Assembly: GCF_035987325.1 (NCBI RefSeq)
Contig: NZ_CP108488.1
Coordinates: 4,898,001-4,962,000 of the forward strand
DNA: 64,000 bases
Direction of reading: 5' to 3'
DNA from: Streptomyces sp. NBC_01244
GTDB taxonomy: Bacteria > Actinomycetota > Actinomycetes > Streptomycetales > Streptomycetaceae
The notes beneath the pieces were generated by a model, which was given only the letters and a program-made list of their open reading frames with translations, was not told where the DNA came from and ran no database searches. Both the position numbers and the translations under genes were made by a program. Position 1 is the stretch's first letter; every line of letters begins with the position of its first letter. Shown here piece after piece: positions 50,775-60,025 of the stretch.

Positions 50775-52313
50775 ATGACAGCAATCGAGCGGTCCCGCAC
50801 AGTGGCGGTCGTCGGCGCCGGCACCATGGGGCAGGGCATCGCCCAAGTCGCCCTCCTCGCAGGTCACCCCGTGCTGATCTACGACATCAACGCCACGCTC
50901 GCCGCCGACGCGGTCGGCTTCGTCCAGGACCGCGTCGAGCGGATGGCCGCCAAGGGCCGGCTGGACCGCGCCGAGGCCGAGCACGCGATCGGCCGGATCG
51001 CATCGGCGGCCGGGCTCGCGGAGCTGGCCGGCGCGGCCCTCGTGGTGGAGGCGGTCGTCGAGGACGCCGCCGTCAAGCGGGCCCTGTTCGCGGCGCTCGA
51101 AGAGGTGGTTTCACCGGAGGCCCTGCTGGCCACGAACACCTCCTCCCTCTCGGTCACCGAGCTCGCCGCCGGACTCGCGCACCCCGGCCGCTTCCTGGGC
51201 CTGCACTTCTTCAACCCGGCCCCGCTGCTCCCGCTGGTCGAGGTGGTCTCCGGGTTCGCGACGGACCCCGCCGCCGCGAGCCGCGCGTACTCCACCGTCC
51301 TGGGCTGGGGGAAGACGCCGGTGCGCTGCGCCGACACCCCGGGCTTCATCGTCAACCGGATCGCCCGGCCCTTCTACGCCGAGGCCTTCGCGGTGTACGA
51401 GGAGCAGGGCGCCGACCCGGCGACCATCGACGCCGTGCTCCGCGAGAGCGGCGGCTTCAAGATGGGCCCCTTCGCGCTGACCGACCTGATCGGCCAGGAC
51501 GTCAACGAGGCCGTCACCCGCTCGGTGTGGGAGTCCTTCTTCCGCAGCCCCAAGTTCACCCCCTCGCTCGCGCAGCGCCGGCTGGTCCAGTCGGGCCGCC
51601 TCGGCCGCAAGTCGGGTCACGGCTGGTACCCCTATGGCCCGGACGCGAAGGCCCCGGCCCCGCACACCGCAGGCCCCGAGGACGCGCCCGCCAAGGTGAC
51701 CGTCGTCGGTGACCTCGGACCGGCGGCCGGCCTCCTCGACCTCCTGGAGGAGGCCGGGATCGCGGTCACGGCCGTCGAGCACGGGGGCCCGTACATCCAG
51801 CTCCCCGGCGAGGGGCAGCTCGTGCTCGCCGACGGCAAGACGGCGATCGAGTTCGCCGACGTCGTCTACTTCGACCTCGCCTTCGACTACCGCGGTGCCA
51901 CCCGGATCGCGCTCTCCGTCAGTGAGGACACCAGCGAGCGGACGCTCGCCGAGGCCGTCGGGCTGTTCCAGAAGCTCGGCAAGAAGGTCTCCGTGATCGG
52001 CGACGTCCCGGGCATGATCGTCGCCCGGACCGTCGCGATGCTGATCGACCTCACCGCCGACGCCGTCGCGCGCGGGGTGGCGGGCGCCGAGGACATCGAC
52101 ACGGCGATGCGGCTCGGGGTCAACTACCCGGCGGGCCCCGCCGAATGGCACGACCGGCTGGGCCGCGACTGGGCGTACGACCTGCTGCACCACCTCGACG
52201 AGCGCTGCCCCGGCGGCCGGTACGCGCCCTCGCTGGCGCTGTACAAGCTGGGCTACGCGGCCGGGTCCGAGGACGAAGAGGGCGCCGACGACGAGGCGGG
52301 GGAGACGGCATGA
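50775..52313 (+). CDS. paaH: 3-hydroxyacyl-CoA dehydrogenase PaaH
   Basis: ATG 50775 with GGGAGG upstream gives 512 residues. The first domain has the NAD motif VGAGTMGQGIAQ, NTSSLSVTE and HFFNPAPLLPLVEV, then GFIVNRIARPF. A second copy of the C-terminal dehydrogenase domain (residues about 330-500, PGMIVARTVAML and GVNYPAGPAEW) completes the PaaH/PaaC layout. It oxidises 3-hydroxyadipyl-CoA to 3-oxoadipyl-CoA in phenylacetate breakdown. It overlaps the TetR gene (ATGA). Confidence 0.94.
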   Translation: MTAIERSRTVAVVGAGTMGQGIAQVALLAGHPVLIYDINATLAADAVGFVQDRVERMAAKGRLDRAEAEHAIGRIASAAGLAELAGAALVVEAVVEDAAVKRALFAALEEVVSPEALLATNTSSLSVTELAAGLAHPGRFLGLHFFNPAPLLPLVEVVSGFATDPAAASRAYSTVLGWGKTPVRCADTPGFIVNRIARPFYAEAFAVYEEQGADPATIDAVLRESGGFKMGPFALTDLIGQDVNEAVTRSVWESFFRSPKFTPSLAQRRLVQSGRLGRKSGHGWYPYGPDAKAPAPHTAGPEDAPAKVTVVGDLGPAAGLLDLLEEAGIAVTAVEHGGPYIQLPGEGQLVLADGKTAIEFADVVYFDLAFDYRGATRIALSVSEDTSERTLAEAVGLFQKLGKKVSVIGDVPGMIVARTVAMLIDLTADAVARGVAGAEDIDTAMRLGVNYPAGPAEWHDRLGRDWAYDLLHHLDERCPGGRYAPSLALYKLGYAAGSEDEEGADDEAGETA

Positions 52314-52897
52314 CCACGGCCAAGCGGGACACGTACACGCCCGAAACGCTCCTGTCCGTCGCCGTCCAGGTCTTCAACGAGCGCGGCTACGACGGCACCT
52401 CGATGGAGCACCTCTCCAAGGCCGCCGGCATCTCGAAGTCCTCGATCTACCACCACGTCGCGGGCAAGGAGGAGCTGCTCCGCCGCGCCGTCAGCCGGGC
52501 CCTGGACGAGCTCTTCACGGTCCTGGCGGAGCCGGGGGCGATACGGGGGCGCGCGGTCGAGCGCGTCGAGTACGTCACGCGCCGCACGGTCGAGGTCCTC
52601 GTCGCGGAGCTCCCCTACGTGACCCTGCTGCTGCGGGTCCGGGGCAACACCCGCACCGAGCGCTGGGCCCTGGAGCGCCGCCGCGAGTTCGACCACCAGG
52701 TCGCGGAGCTGCTGAAGGCCGCCGCCGCCGAGGGCGATCTGCGCGCCGACGTGGACATCCGGCTCGCCACCCGGCTGCTCTTCGGCATGGTCAACTCCCT
52801 GGTCGAGTGGTATCGCCCGCACCCGGGCACCACCCCCGACCAGCTCGCGGACGCCGTGGTCAGCATGGCCCTGGACGGCCTGCGCACGGTCCGCTGA
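52310..52897 (+). CDS. TetR-family regulator, probable PaaR
   Basis: The 195-residue protein has the N-terminal helix-turn-helix TSMEHLSKAAGISKSSIYHHVAGKEEL and a C-terminal ligand domain. It is co-transcribed with paaH, and operator-like sequences lie before paaA, paaN/paaH and bkdA. It probably represses these until a CoA thioester such as phenylacetyl-CoA or a relative binds. The ligand and the name PaaR are inferred. Confidence 0.93.
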   Translation: MTTAKRDTYTPETLLSVAVQVFNERGYDGTSMEHLSKAAGISKSSIYHHVAGKEELLRRAVSRALDELFTVLAEPGAIRGRAVERVEYVTRRTVEVLVAELPYVTLLLRVRGNTRTERWALERRREFDHQVAELLKAAAAEGDLRADVDIRLATRLLFGMVNSLVEWYRPHPGTTPDQLADAVVSMALDGLRTVR

Positions 52898-53342
52898 CCC
52901 CTCGGTCCGCGGTGTGCCCGGGACGGCTCCGCAGCCGCCACAGCAGGACGGTGCCGGCCGCGACGGCCAAGGTCAGCGCGCCGTACCCGTAGAGGAGCGT
53001 CAGGTCCGGCCGGTACGCCAGGCCCGCGCGGATGCCGAGGAAGACGGGCCCCGCGGCGATGACGGCGTCCCACTCCAGGTGGTGGGCCACCCGGCGCACG
53101 ATCAGGAACGCCCAGAAGCCGAGCACGGCCCACGCGGTCAGGTACGGCCACGGCGAGCCCGGCAGGGGTTCCAGGGGCATGCCCGCCCCGGCGCCCGCCC
53201 AGCGGTGGGCCGCGTACCCCGCGGCCACGACGGCGACCGTCATGGCCGAGGACCAGCACAGGGAGCGCAGCGGCTCGGGCAGGCGCTGCGGGGGTGTGGG
53301 CAAGGGTGCGGGACCGGTGTCGGGGGCGGTGCTGGTGTTCAT
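52860..53342 (-). CDS. Small integral membrane protein
   Basis: ATG 53342 gives 160 residues. About four membrane helices are seen (AMTVAVVAAGYAAHRW, LTAWAVLGFWAFLIV, VIAAGPVFLGIRAGL, YGYGALTLAVAAGTVLLW). Its 3' end overlaps the convergent TetR gene by 38 bp. I do not recognise the family. The hydrophobic pattern is too regular for a shadow frame, but confidence is moderate. Confidence 0.7.
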   Translation of the reverse strand: MNTSTAPDTGPAPLPTPPQRLPEPLRSLCWSSAMTVAVVAAGYAAHRWAGAGAGMPLEPLPGSPWPYLTAWAVLGFWAFLIVRRVAHHLEWDAVIAAGPVFLGIRAGLAYRPDLTLLYGYGALTLAVAAGTVLLWRLRSRPGHTADRGVSGPCAGRPGPC

Positions 53343-53432
53343 GTCCGGGCAGACGGGCCCCCGGGGCCTCCGGTTGTCATACGCGAGGAGGAGGGCCCCT
53401 GCCGGCACTAGACGGCCCCTCGGCGGCGGACT

Positions 53433-54020
53433 TCAGTCCTCGGTGATCGTGGGGCCGGCGCTCTGGTCGCGGGCCAGCAGATCCGTTTCCTCGAAGACCA
53501 GCAGGGTGCGCGTGGAGAGGACCTCCGGGATGGACTGGAGGCGGGTCAGGACCAGCTCGCGCAGGGTGCGGTTGTCCGGGGTGTGGACCAGGAGCAGGAC
53601 GTCGAAATCGCCGCTCACCAGGGCGATGTGGGCGGCGCCGGGGAGCTCGCGGAGCTGTTCGCGGACCGTGCGCCAGGAGTTCTGGACGATCTTCAGGGTG
53701 ATATAGGCGGAGGCGCCCTGACCTGCTCGTTCGTGGTTGACGCGGGCGGTGAACCCCCGGATCACCCCGTCGTCGATGAGCCGGTTGATCCGGGCGTAGG
53801 CATTGGCCCGGGACACGTGGACCTGCTCGGCGACGGAACGTATCGAGGCGCGGCCGTCCGCCTGGAGCAGCCGCACGATCGACCGGTCGATCGGGTCGAG
53901 GGGGCGGGGTGGCGCCGACGGCGGCCCGGGGGCTACCGGCGGTACGGGCGCGCCCCCGAGTGCGCCCCCCGCTCCGGAACCGGCCCCGGAACCCGCTCCG
54001 GCCATTTGTTCATCCGTCAT
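53433..54020 (-). CDS. bkdR: Lrp/AsnC-family regulator, probable BkdR
   Basis: ATG 54020 gives 195 residues. A Gly/Ala/Pro-rich N-terminal extension of about 40 residues precedes the helix-turn-helix (DPIDRSIVRLLQADGRASIRSVAEQVHVSRANAYARINRL) and the RAM ligand domain (GDFDVLLLVHTPDNRTL). It is divergent from bkdABC, the usual place for BkdR, which controls branched-chain amino-acid breakdown. Met 6 is an alternative start. Confidence 0.93.
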   Translation of the reverse strand: MTDEQMAGAGSGAGSGAGGALGGAPVPPVAPGPPSAPPRPLDPIDRSIVRLLQADGRASIRSVAEQVHVSRANAYARINRLIDDGVIRGFTARVNHERAGQGASAYITLKIVQNSWRTVREQLRELPGAAHIALVSGDFDVLLLVHTPDNRTLRELVLTRLQSIPEVLSTRTLLVFEETDLLARDQSAGPTITED

Positions 54021-54121
54021 CGCCCGATGCCTGCCTCTCCTGGACGTCCTGCACCCATACCAGGGCGTCGACGCCACTTTGTCCACAGCCTGGCGCCGCC
54101 TGTAGCCAAATTGCCCGGGCA

Positions 54122-54139
54122 ACCGAACAATCGGTAGGT
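54122..54139. promoter_or_regulatory. Operator-like palindrome before bkdA
   Basis: ACCGAACAATCGGTAGGT matches the idealised paa site ACCGAACGATCGGTCGGT in 16 of 18 bases. It lies 59 bp before the bkdA start, in the divergent bkdR-bkdA region. Confidence 0.6.
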
Positions 54140-54197
54140 GAGGGGCCTCACACCCGAGGCCTTCCTGCCCGCTTCCCACGAGGAGGTGTACGCCGCC

Positions 54198-55349
54198 ATG
54201 ACGGTCCAAGAGCTGCCCGGTGCCGGTGCGTCCCACCGCTCCACCCCGCCGCCCGCCTGGAGGCCCCGTACGGATGCCGCCCCGCTGCTCCCGGACCCCG
54301 AGCCGTACCGGGTGCTGGGCACCCCGGCCGCCGACCGGCTCGACCCCGAGCTGATGCGCCGGTGCTACGCCGAGCTGGTGCGCGGCCGCCGCTACAACGC
54401 CCAGGCCACCGCCCTCACCCGGCAGGGCCGTCTGGCCGTATATCCCTCCACCGTCGGCCAGGAGGCGTGCGAGATCGCCGCCGCGATGGTCCTGGAGGAG
54501 CAGGACTGGCTCTTCCCGAGCTACCGCGACACCCTGGCGGCCGTGGCGCGCGGACTGGATCCCGTGCAGGCCCTGACGCTGCTGCGCGGCGACTGGCACA
54601 CCGGGTACGACCCGCGCGAGCACCGGATAGCCCCCCTCTCGACGCCCCTCGCCACCCAGCTGCCGCACGCGGTCGGTCTGGCGCACGCCGCCCGGCTGCG
54701 CGGTGACGACGTGGTCGCCCTCGCCATGGTCGGCGACGGCGGCACCAGCGAGGGCGATTTCCACGAGGCCATGAACTTCGCCGCCGTCTGGCAGGCGCCG
54801 GTCGTCTTCCTCGTGCAGAACAACGGCTTCGCGATCTCCGTCCCGCTCGCCAAGCAGACCGCCGCCCCGACCCTCGCCCACAAGGCCGTGGGGTACGGGA
54901 TGCCCGGCCGCCTCGTCGACGGCAACGACATCGCCGCCATGCACGAGGTGCTGTCCGAGGCGGTCCGGCGGGCCCGGTCCGGCGGCGGACCGACCATGAT
55001 CGAGGCCGTCACGTACCGCATCGAGGCCCACACCAACGCCGACGACGCCACCCGCTACCGGGGCGACGCCGAGGTCGAGGCCTGGAAGGCGCACGACCCG
55101 ATCGAGCTGCTGGAGCGCGAGCTCACCGCGCGCGGGCTGCTGGACGAGGCGGGCATCAAGGCCGCCAAGGACGCGGCCGAGACGATGGCGGCGGAGCTCC
55201 GCGACGCGATGAACGCGGAGCCCGTGCTCGACCCGATGGACCTCTTCGAAAACGTCTACGCGGAGCAGACCGGCCGGCTGCGCGAACAGGCGGCCATGCT
55301 CCGTGCCGAGCTGGACGCGGCAGAGCAGGAAGAGGGGGACGGATCATGA
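54198..55349 (+). CDS. bkdA: Branched-chain 2-oxoacid dehydrogenase E1 alpha
   Basis: ATG 54198 is chosen because GAGGAGGTG ends 9 bases upstream; an ATG-less longer frame opens at 54138. The 383-residue protein has the thiamine diphosphate motif GDGGTSEGDFHEAMNFAAVW...NN and the phosphorylation-loop-like YRIEAHTNADDATRYR. It decarboxylates 2-oxo acids of Val, Leu and Ile, supplying branched starter units for fatty acids and polyketides. Confidence 0.96.
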   Translation: MTVQELPGAGASHRSTPPPAWRPRTDAAPLLPDPEPYRVLGTPAADRLDPELMRRCYAELVRGRRYNAQATALTRQGRLAVYPSTVGQEACEIAAAMVLEEQDWLFPSYRDTLAAVARGLDPVQALTLLRGDWHTGYDPREHRIAPLSTPLATQLPHAVGLAHAARLRGDDVVALAMVGDGGTSEGDFHEAMNFAAVWQAPVVFLVQNNGFAISVPLAKQTAAPTLAHKAVGYGMPGRLVDGNDIAAMHEVLSEAVRRARSGGGPTMIEAVTYRIEAHTNADDATRYRGDAEVEAWKAHDPIELLERELTARGLLDEAGIKAAKDAAETMAAELRDAMNAEPVLDPMDLFENVYAEQTGRLREQAAMLRAELDAAEQEEGDGS

Positions 55350-56359
55350 CCACGGTGGCGGTGAAGACGGCGACCACGAAGCCGGCGACCATGGCGCAGG
55401 CCCTGAACCGGGCGATGCGCGACGCGATGGCCGAGGACCCGGCCGTCCACGTCATGGGCGAGGACGTCGGGGCGCTCGGCGGGGTCTTCCGCATCACGGA
55501 CGGCCTCGCGAAGGAGTTCGGCGAGGACCGCTGTACGGACACCCCGCTCGCCGAGGCCGGAATCCTCGGCGCGGCCGTCGGCATGGCCATGTACGGGCTG
55601 CGGCCGGTCGTGGAGATGCAGTTCGACGCGTTCGCGTACCCGGCCTTCGAGCAGCTGATCTCGCACGTGGCCAAGATGCGCAACCGCACGCGGGGCGCGA
55701 TGCCGCTCCCGATCACGATCCGGGTGCCCTACGGCGGCGGGATCGGCGGCGTGGAGCACCACTGCGACTCCTCCGAGGCGTACTACGTGGCCACCCCCGG
55801 CCTCACCGTCGTGACCCCGGCGACGGTCGAGGACGCGTACGGACTGCTGCGCGCCTCGATAGCCAGCGACGACCCGGTGATCTTCCTGGAGCCGAAGCGG
55901 CTGTACTGGTCCAAGTCCGACTGGTCGCCCGAAGCGCCCGCGGCGGTCCCCGGGATCGGCAAGGCACTGGTCCGCCGGACCGGCACCAGCGCGACGCTGA
56001 TCACCTACGGGCCCTCCCTGCCGGTGTGTATGGAGGCGGCCGAGGCGGCCCGCCAGGAGGGCTGGGACCTGGAGGTCGTGGACCTGCGCTCGCTGGTCCC
56101 CTTCGACGAGGAGACCGTCGTGGCCTCCGTACGCCGGACCGGGCGCGCGGTGGTGGTCCACGAGTCCGGCGGCTTCGGCGGACCGGGCGCGGAGATCGCC
56201 GCCCGCGTCACGGAGCGGTGCTTCCACCACCTGGAGGCGCCCGTGCTGCGCGTCACCGGCTTCGACATCCCGTATCCGCCGCCGATGCTGGAGAAGCACC
56301 ACCTGCCCGGCGTGGACCGGATCCTGGACACCGTGGCCCGTCTGCAGTGGGAGAACTGA
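55346..56359 (+). CDS. bkdB: Branched-chain 2-oxoacid dehydrogenase E1 beta
   Basis: The 337-residue protein overlaps bkdA by 4 bp. It has VMGEDVGALGGVFRITDGL, TPLAEAGILGAAVGMAMYGLRPV and GGIGGVEHHCDSSEAYY, all typical of the beta subunit. It forms the alpha2-beta2 E1 enzyme with BkdA. Confidence 0.97.
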   Translation: MTTVAVKTATTKPATMAQALNRAMRDAMAEDPAVHVMGEDVGALGGVFRITDGLAKEFGEDRCTDTPLAEAGILGAAVGMAMYGLRPVVEMQFDAFAYPAFEQLISHVAKMRNRTRGAMPLPITIRVPYGGGIGGVEHHCDSSEAYYVATPGLTVVTPATVEDAYGLLRASIASDDPVIFLEPKRLYWSKSDWSPEAPAAVPGIGKALVRRTGTSATLITYGPSLPVCMEAAEAARQEGWDLEVVDLRSLVPFDEETVVASVRRTGRAVVVHESGGFGGPGAEIAARVTERCFHHLEAPVLRVTGFDIPYPPPMLEKHHLPGVDRILDTVARLQWEN

Positions 56360-57696
56360 TGCCGCAGGTCATGGAGTTCAAGCTGCCGGACCTGGGAGAA
56401 GGGCTCACCGAGGCGGAGATCGTCCGCTGGCTGGTGGCGGTCGGCGACGTCGTCGCCATCGACCAGCCCGTCGTCGAGGTCGAGACGGCCAAGGCGATGG
56501 TGGAGGTGCCCTGCCCGTACGGGGGCGTGGTCACCGCGCGCTTCGGCGAGGAGGGGACCGAACTGCCCGTCGGCGCCCCGCTGATCACGGTGGCGGTGGG
56601 GGCGGAGAGCGTGCCGGCCGATTCCGTCGCCTCCGAGGGGGCCGCGGACTCCGCGAACGCGCCCAGGCCCCTGATCGGGTACGGCTCGGACCACTCGCGC
56701 CCGGCGCGTCGGCGACGGGTGCGACCCGTCACCGCCGCGGTGTCGGCGCCGGTGGCTCCGGCCGTACCGGTGGTTCCCGCGGCGCCGGCGGCTCCGGCCG
56801 TACCGGTGGTTCCGGGCGGGTCCGTGCCGGTGATCTCGCCGCTCGTGCGCAAGCTGGCACGGGACGGCGGGGTCGACCTGCGCGGGTTGTCGGGATCGGG
56901 GCCGGACGGGCTGATCATGCGGGCGGACGTCGAGGCGGCGTTGGCGGCCCTGCGTGCGCCGCAGGCGCCCGCCGTTCCGGTGGCGGCTCCGGTCGCTCCG
57001 GCCGCGCGGGGTGACCGTGTGCCGCTCAAGGGCGTGCGGGGCGCGGTCGCGGACAAGCTGTCGCGCAGCCGGCGCGAGATCCCGGACGCCACCTGCTGGG
57101 TCGACGCGGACGCCACCGAGCTGATGGCGGCCCGGGCGGCGATGAACGCCGCGGGCGGCCCCAAGATCTCGGTGCTCGCACTGCTCGCCCGGATCTGCAC
57201 CGCGGCACTGGCCCGCCACCCGGAGCTCAACTCCACGGTGGACCTGGAGGCGAAGGAGATCGTCCGGCTCCCGGCCGTGCACCTGGGCTTCGCCGCGCAG
57301 ACCGAGCGGGGGCTGATGGTCCCGGTGGTCCGGGACGCGCAGGCGCGCAGCGCGGAGTCGCTGTCGGCCGAGTTCGCCCGGCTCACGGAGCTGGCCCGGG
57401 CGGGGAAGCTGGCCCCGGCCGATCTCACCGGCGGCACCTTCACCCTGAACAACTACGGGGTGTTCGGGGTCGACGGCTCCACGCCGATCATCAACCACCC
57501 CGAGGCGGCGATGCTCGGTGTGGGGCGGATCATTGCGAAGCCGTGGGTGCACCAGGGGGAGTTGGCGGTGCGGCAGGTCGTGCAGCTGTCGCTGACGTTT
57601 GATCACCGGGTGTGCGATGGGGGGACCGCGGGTGGGTTCCTGCGGTACGTCGCCGACTGCGTCGAGTCGCCCTCGGTGCTGCTGCGCAGCCTGTAG
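56359..57696 (+). CDS. bkdC: Branched-chain 2-oxoacid dehydrogenase E2 (dihydrolipoyl acyltransferase)
   Basis: The 445-residue protein begins at ATG 56359, sharing a base with the bkdB stop (TGATG). It has one lipoyl domain (VEVETAKAMVEVP with the lipoylated Lys), Ala/Pro/Val linkers, an E3-binding domain (SPLVRKLARDGGVDLRGLSG) and a catalytic domain ending LTFDHRVCDGGTAGGF with the active His. It transfers acyl groups to CoA. No E3 gene is nearby; the general one is probably shared. Confidence 0.97.
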   Translation: MPQVMEFKLPDLGEGLTEAEIVRWLVAVGDVVAIDQPVVEVETAKAMVEVPCPYGGVVTARFGEEGTELPVGAPLITVAVGAESVPADSVASEGAADSANAPRPLIGYGSDHSRPARRRRVRPVTAAVSAPVAPAVPVVPAAPAAPAVPVVPGGSVPVISPLVRKLARDGGVDLRGLSGSGPDGLIMRADVEAALAALRAPQAPAVPVAAPVAPAARGDRVPLKGVRGAVADKLSRSRREIPDATCWVDADATELMAARAAMNAAGGPKISVLALLARICTAALARHPELNSTVDLEAKEIVRLPAVHLGFAAQTERGLMVPVVRDAQARSAESLSAEFARLTELARAGKLAPADLTGGTFTLNNYGVFGVDGSTPIINHPEAAMLGVGRIIAKPWVHQGELAVRQVVQLSLTFDHRVCDGGTAGGFLRYVADCVESPSVLLRSL

Positions 57697-57909
57697 CTCC
57701 GCGCAGTGACCCTTGCCGCTGCGCGGGGCGAAGTCCCCTACCCGCCCTTCCACCGTTCCCAGGGCCGGCCCTGACCCGGTCCTCAAACGCCGGACGGGCT
57801 GGGGAGGGGTGCCCGGGCTGAGCCCCGGACCCTTCGGGGCTCAGCCCCGGACCCCGGTCCTCAAACGCCGGACGGCTGAGAAGGCCCGGAGCCCGGGGCG
57901 CCGGTCAGC
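57697..57909. repeat. Intergenic dispersed repeat, copy B
   Basis: Copy B (57711-57878) contains AGTCCCCTACCCGCCCTTCC and two copies of GTCCTCAAACGCCGGACGG. It lies between the convergent bkdC and quinone oxidoreductase genes and includes the hairpin listed next. Confidence 0.85.
57815..57847. terminator. Hairpin terminator between bkdC and the quinone oxidoreductase gene
   Basis: GGGCTGAGCCCCG (57815-57827) pairs with CGGGGCTCAGCCC (57835-57847) around a 7-base loop. It is part of the dispersed repeat. Confidence 0.75.
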
Positions 57910-58887
57910 TCACGTGGTCAGCAGGAGTTTGCCGACGTGGGTGCTGGATTCCAGGACGCGGTGGGCCTCGGCTGCGTCACGCATGGGGTACGTCGCGTGG
58001 ACCACCGGGTGGATCCGGCCCGCCGCGACGAGGGGCCACACGTGTTCCCGTACGGCCGCGACGATCGCCGCCTTCTCCTCCAGGGGGCGCGCCCGGAGCG
58101 TGGTGGCGGTGATCGCCGCCCGCTTCGCCAGCAGGGCGGCCAGGTTGAGCTCCGCCTTGACGCCGCCCTGGAGTCCGATGATCGCGAGGCGGCCGTTCAC
58201 GGCGAGGGCGTCCACGTTCCGGGTCAGGTACTTCGCGCCCATGATGTCCAGGATCACGTCCGCCCCGGCGCCGTCCGTGGCCGCCCGGAGCACCTCCACG
58301 AAGTCCTGCTCGCGGTAGTCGATCAGGATGTCGGCGCCCAGCTCGGCGCAGCGCGCCAGCTTCTCCTTGCCGCCCGCGGTGACCGCGACCCGTGCGCCCA
58401 CGGCCTTCGCGAGCTGGATCGCCATCGTTCCGATGCCGCTCGATCCGCCGTGCACCAGCAGGGTCTCGCCCGGGCGCAGACCGGCCACCATGAACACGTT
58501 CGACCAGACCGTGGAGACGACCTCCGGCAGGGCCGCCGCCGTCACCAGGTCCACGCCCGCCGGTACCGGCAGCAGTTGGCCCGCGGGGACGGCCACCCGC
58601 TGCGCGTACCCGCCGCCGGCGAGCAGCGCGCACACCTCGTCGCCGACCGACCAGCCGGACACCCCGGGACCGACCTCGGAGATCCGCCCGGAGCACTCCA
58701 GGCCGGGATGGGGCGAGGCGCCGGGCGGAGGGTTGTAGAAACCCTGCCGCTGCAGGACGTCGGCGCGGTTCACGGCGCTCGCCGCCACCTCGACGATGAC
58801 CTCGCCGTCGCCGGCCACCGGGTCGGGTGCTTCGGCCCACACCAGGGACTCGGGGCCGCCGGGCTGTTCGATGGTGATCGCATACAT
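57910..58887 (-). CDS. Zinc-less NAD(P)H:quinone oxidoreductase (MDR family)
   Basis: ATG 58887 gives 325 residues. It has the GroES-like start (MYAITIEQPGGPESL), NRADVLQRQGFYNPPPG, the cofactor motif VHGGSSGIGTMAIQLAKA and a C-terminal HAT-YPMRDAAEAHRVLE segment. Zinc ligand cysteines are absent, as in the TP53I3/quinone reductase branch. It probably reduces quinones or enones. Confidence 0.95.
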   Translation of the reverse strand: MYAITIEQPGGPESLVWAEAPDPVAGDGEVIVEVAASAVNRADVLQRQGFYNPPPGASPHPGLECSGRISEVGPGVSGWSVGDEVCALLAGGGYAQRVAVPAGQLLPVPAGVDLVTAAALPEVVSTVWSNVFMVAGLRPGETLLVHGGSSGIGTMAIQLAKAVGARVAVTAGGKEKLARCAELGADILIDYREQDFVEVLRAATDGAGADVILDIMGAKYLTRNVDALAVNGRLAIIGLQGGVKAELNLAALLAKRAAITATTLRARPLEEKAAIVAAVREHVWPLVAAGRIHPVVHATYPMRDAAEAHRVLESSTHVGKLLLTT

Positions 58888-58925
58888 GGCCCGGAGGCTA
58901 CCGGTCGGGCCCGCCGGACGGAGGG

Positions 58926-59993
58926 CTACTCGGCCGAGCCCAGTACCACCGGCGGTGAACTCGGCGGGACCGCGCGGACGATGGTGATGACACGGTCCGT
59001 CAGCTGGAGGGGGCTCGCGTGCGGATCGTCGTACGGGAGCAGGCGGTGGCCGCGCAGGACGCTGACGACCAGGTCGTTGGTGTCCCGGACCGATTTGCCG
59101 ACCTCCGAGCGGTTCACCGGACGCTCGATCAGGTCGAGCCCGCTGCCCTGCTGGATGAGGTCTTCCATCACCGTGCCCGCGCTCGGGCTGAGCACCGAGA
59201 GGCCGAGCAGCCGGCCCGCCGCGCTCGCGCTGGTGATGACCGCGTCGGCGCCCGACTGGCGCAGCAGCGGCGCGTTCTCCTCTTCCCGGACGGCCGCCAC
59301 GATCTTCGCGCCGCGGTTGAGCTGGCGGGCCGTCAGGGTGACCAGGACCGCCGTGTCGTCGCGCTGGGTGGCGATGACGATCTGACGGGCCTTCTGGATC
59401 TCGGCGCGCAGCAGGACGTCGGAGCGCGTGGCATCGCCGACGACCCCGGTGAACCCCTCCGCGTTGGCGATGTCGATCACCTTGGCGCTGGGGTCGACGA
59501 TGACGACCTGCTCCTTGCTGAGGCCGGTGGCCAGAAGGGTCTGCAGGGCGGAGCGGCCCTTCGTGCCGAAGCCGACGACGACCGTGTGCTCGCGCAAGTT
59601 CTTCCTCCAGCGGCTGAGCCGCCACTCTTCCCTGGTCCGTTCGGTGAGGACTTCCAGGGTGGTGCCGACCAGGATGATCAGGAACAGCACGCGCAGCGGG
59701 GTGATCAGCAGGATGTTGACCAGCCGCGCGCTGTCGCTGTACGGGACGATGTCGCCGTAGCCGGTCGTCGACAGGGTGACGGTCGCGTAGTAGACGCAGT
59801 CGAGGAAGTCGACCTTCTCGTTGGCGTTGTCGTGGTAGCCGCCGCGGTCGATCCACACGATCAGGACCGTCAGGAACATCACGAACAGCGCCATCAACAG
59901 GCGCCGGGACACCTGCCGGAGCGGCTTTTCGACGATGCGCTTGGGCAGTTTGATGCGGCGCGAGACGAGTTTCTCGTCGGCGCCGCGTGCCAT
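58926..59993 (-). CDS. Potassium channel with TrkA/RCK domain
   Basis: I chose ATG 59993 (355 residues, MARGADEKL). ATG 60026 would add 11 residues read through a parS site and overlap moeA. Two membrane helices flank a selectivity filter TTGYGD with pore helix DCVYYATVTL. A cytoplasmic RCK domain follows, with VVGFGTKGRSALQTLLATG and VVGDATRSDVLLRAEI, then a TrkA-C-like region. It conducts K+ under ligand or nucleotide control. Confidence 0.94.
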   Translation of the reverse strand: MARGADEKLVSRRIKLPKRIVEKPLRQVSRRLLMALFVMFLTVLIVWIDRGGYHDNANEKVDFLDCVYYATVTLSTTGYGDIVPYSDSARLVNILLITPLRVLFLIILVGTTLEVLTERTREEWRLSRWRKNLREHTVVVGFGTKGRSALQTLLATGLSKEQVVIVDPSAKVIDIANAEGFTGVVGDATRSDVLLRAEIQKARQIVIATQRDDTAVLVTLTARQLNRGAKIVAAVREEENAPLLRQSGADAVITSASAAGRLLGLSVLSPSAGTVMEDLIQQGSGLDLIERPVNRSEVGKSVRDTNDLVVSVLRGHRLLPYDDPHASPLQLTDRVITIVRAVPPSSPPVVLGSAE

Positions 59994-60009
59994 CGCGTCG
60001 GATCCGTGA

Positions 60010-60025
60010 AGTTTCACGTGAAACA
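60010..60025. other. parS: parS site at the moeA 3' end
   Basis: The perfect core GTTTCACGTGAAAC at 60011-60024 contains the moeA stop codon (TGA, 60014-60016) and the possible upstream start of the channel gene. Confidence 0.94.
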
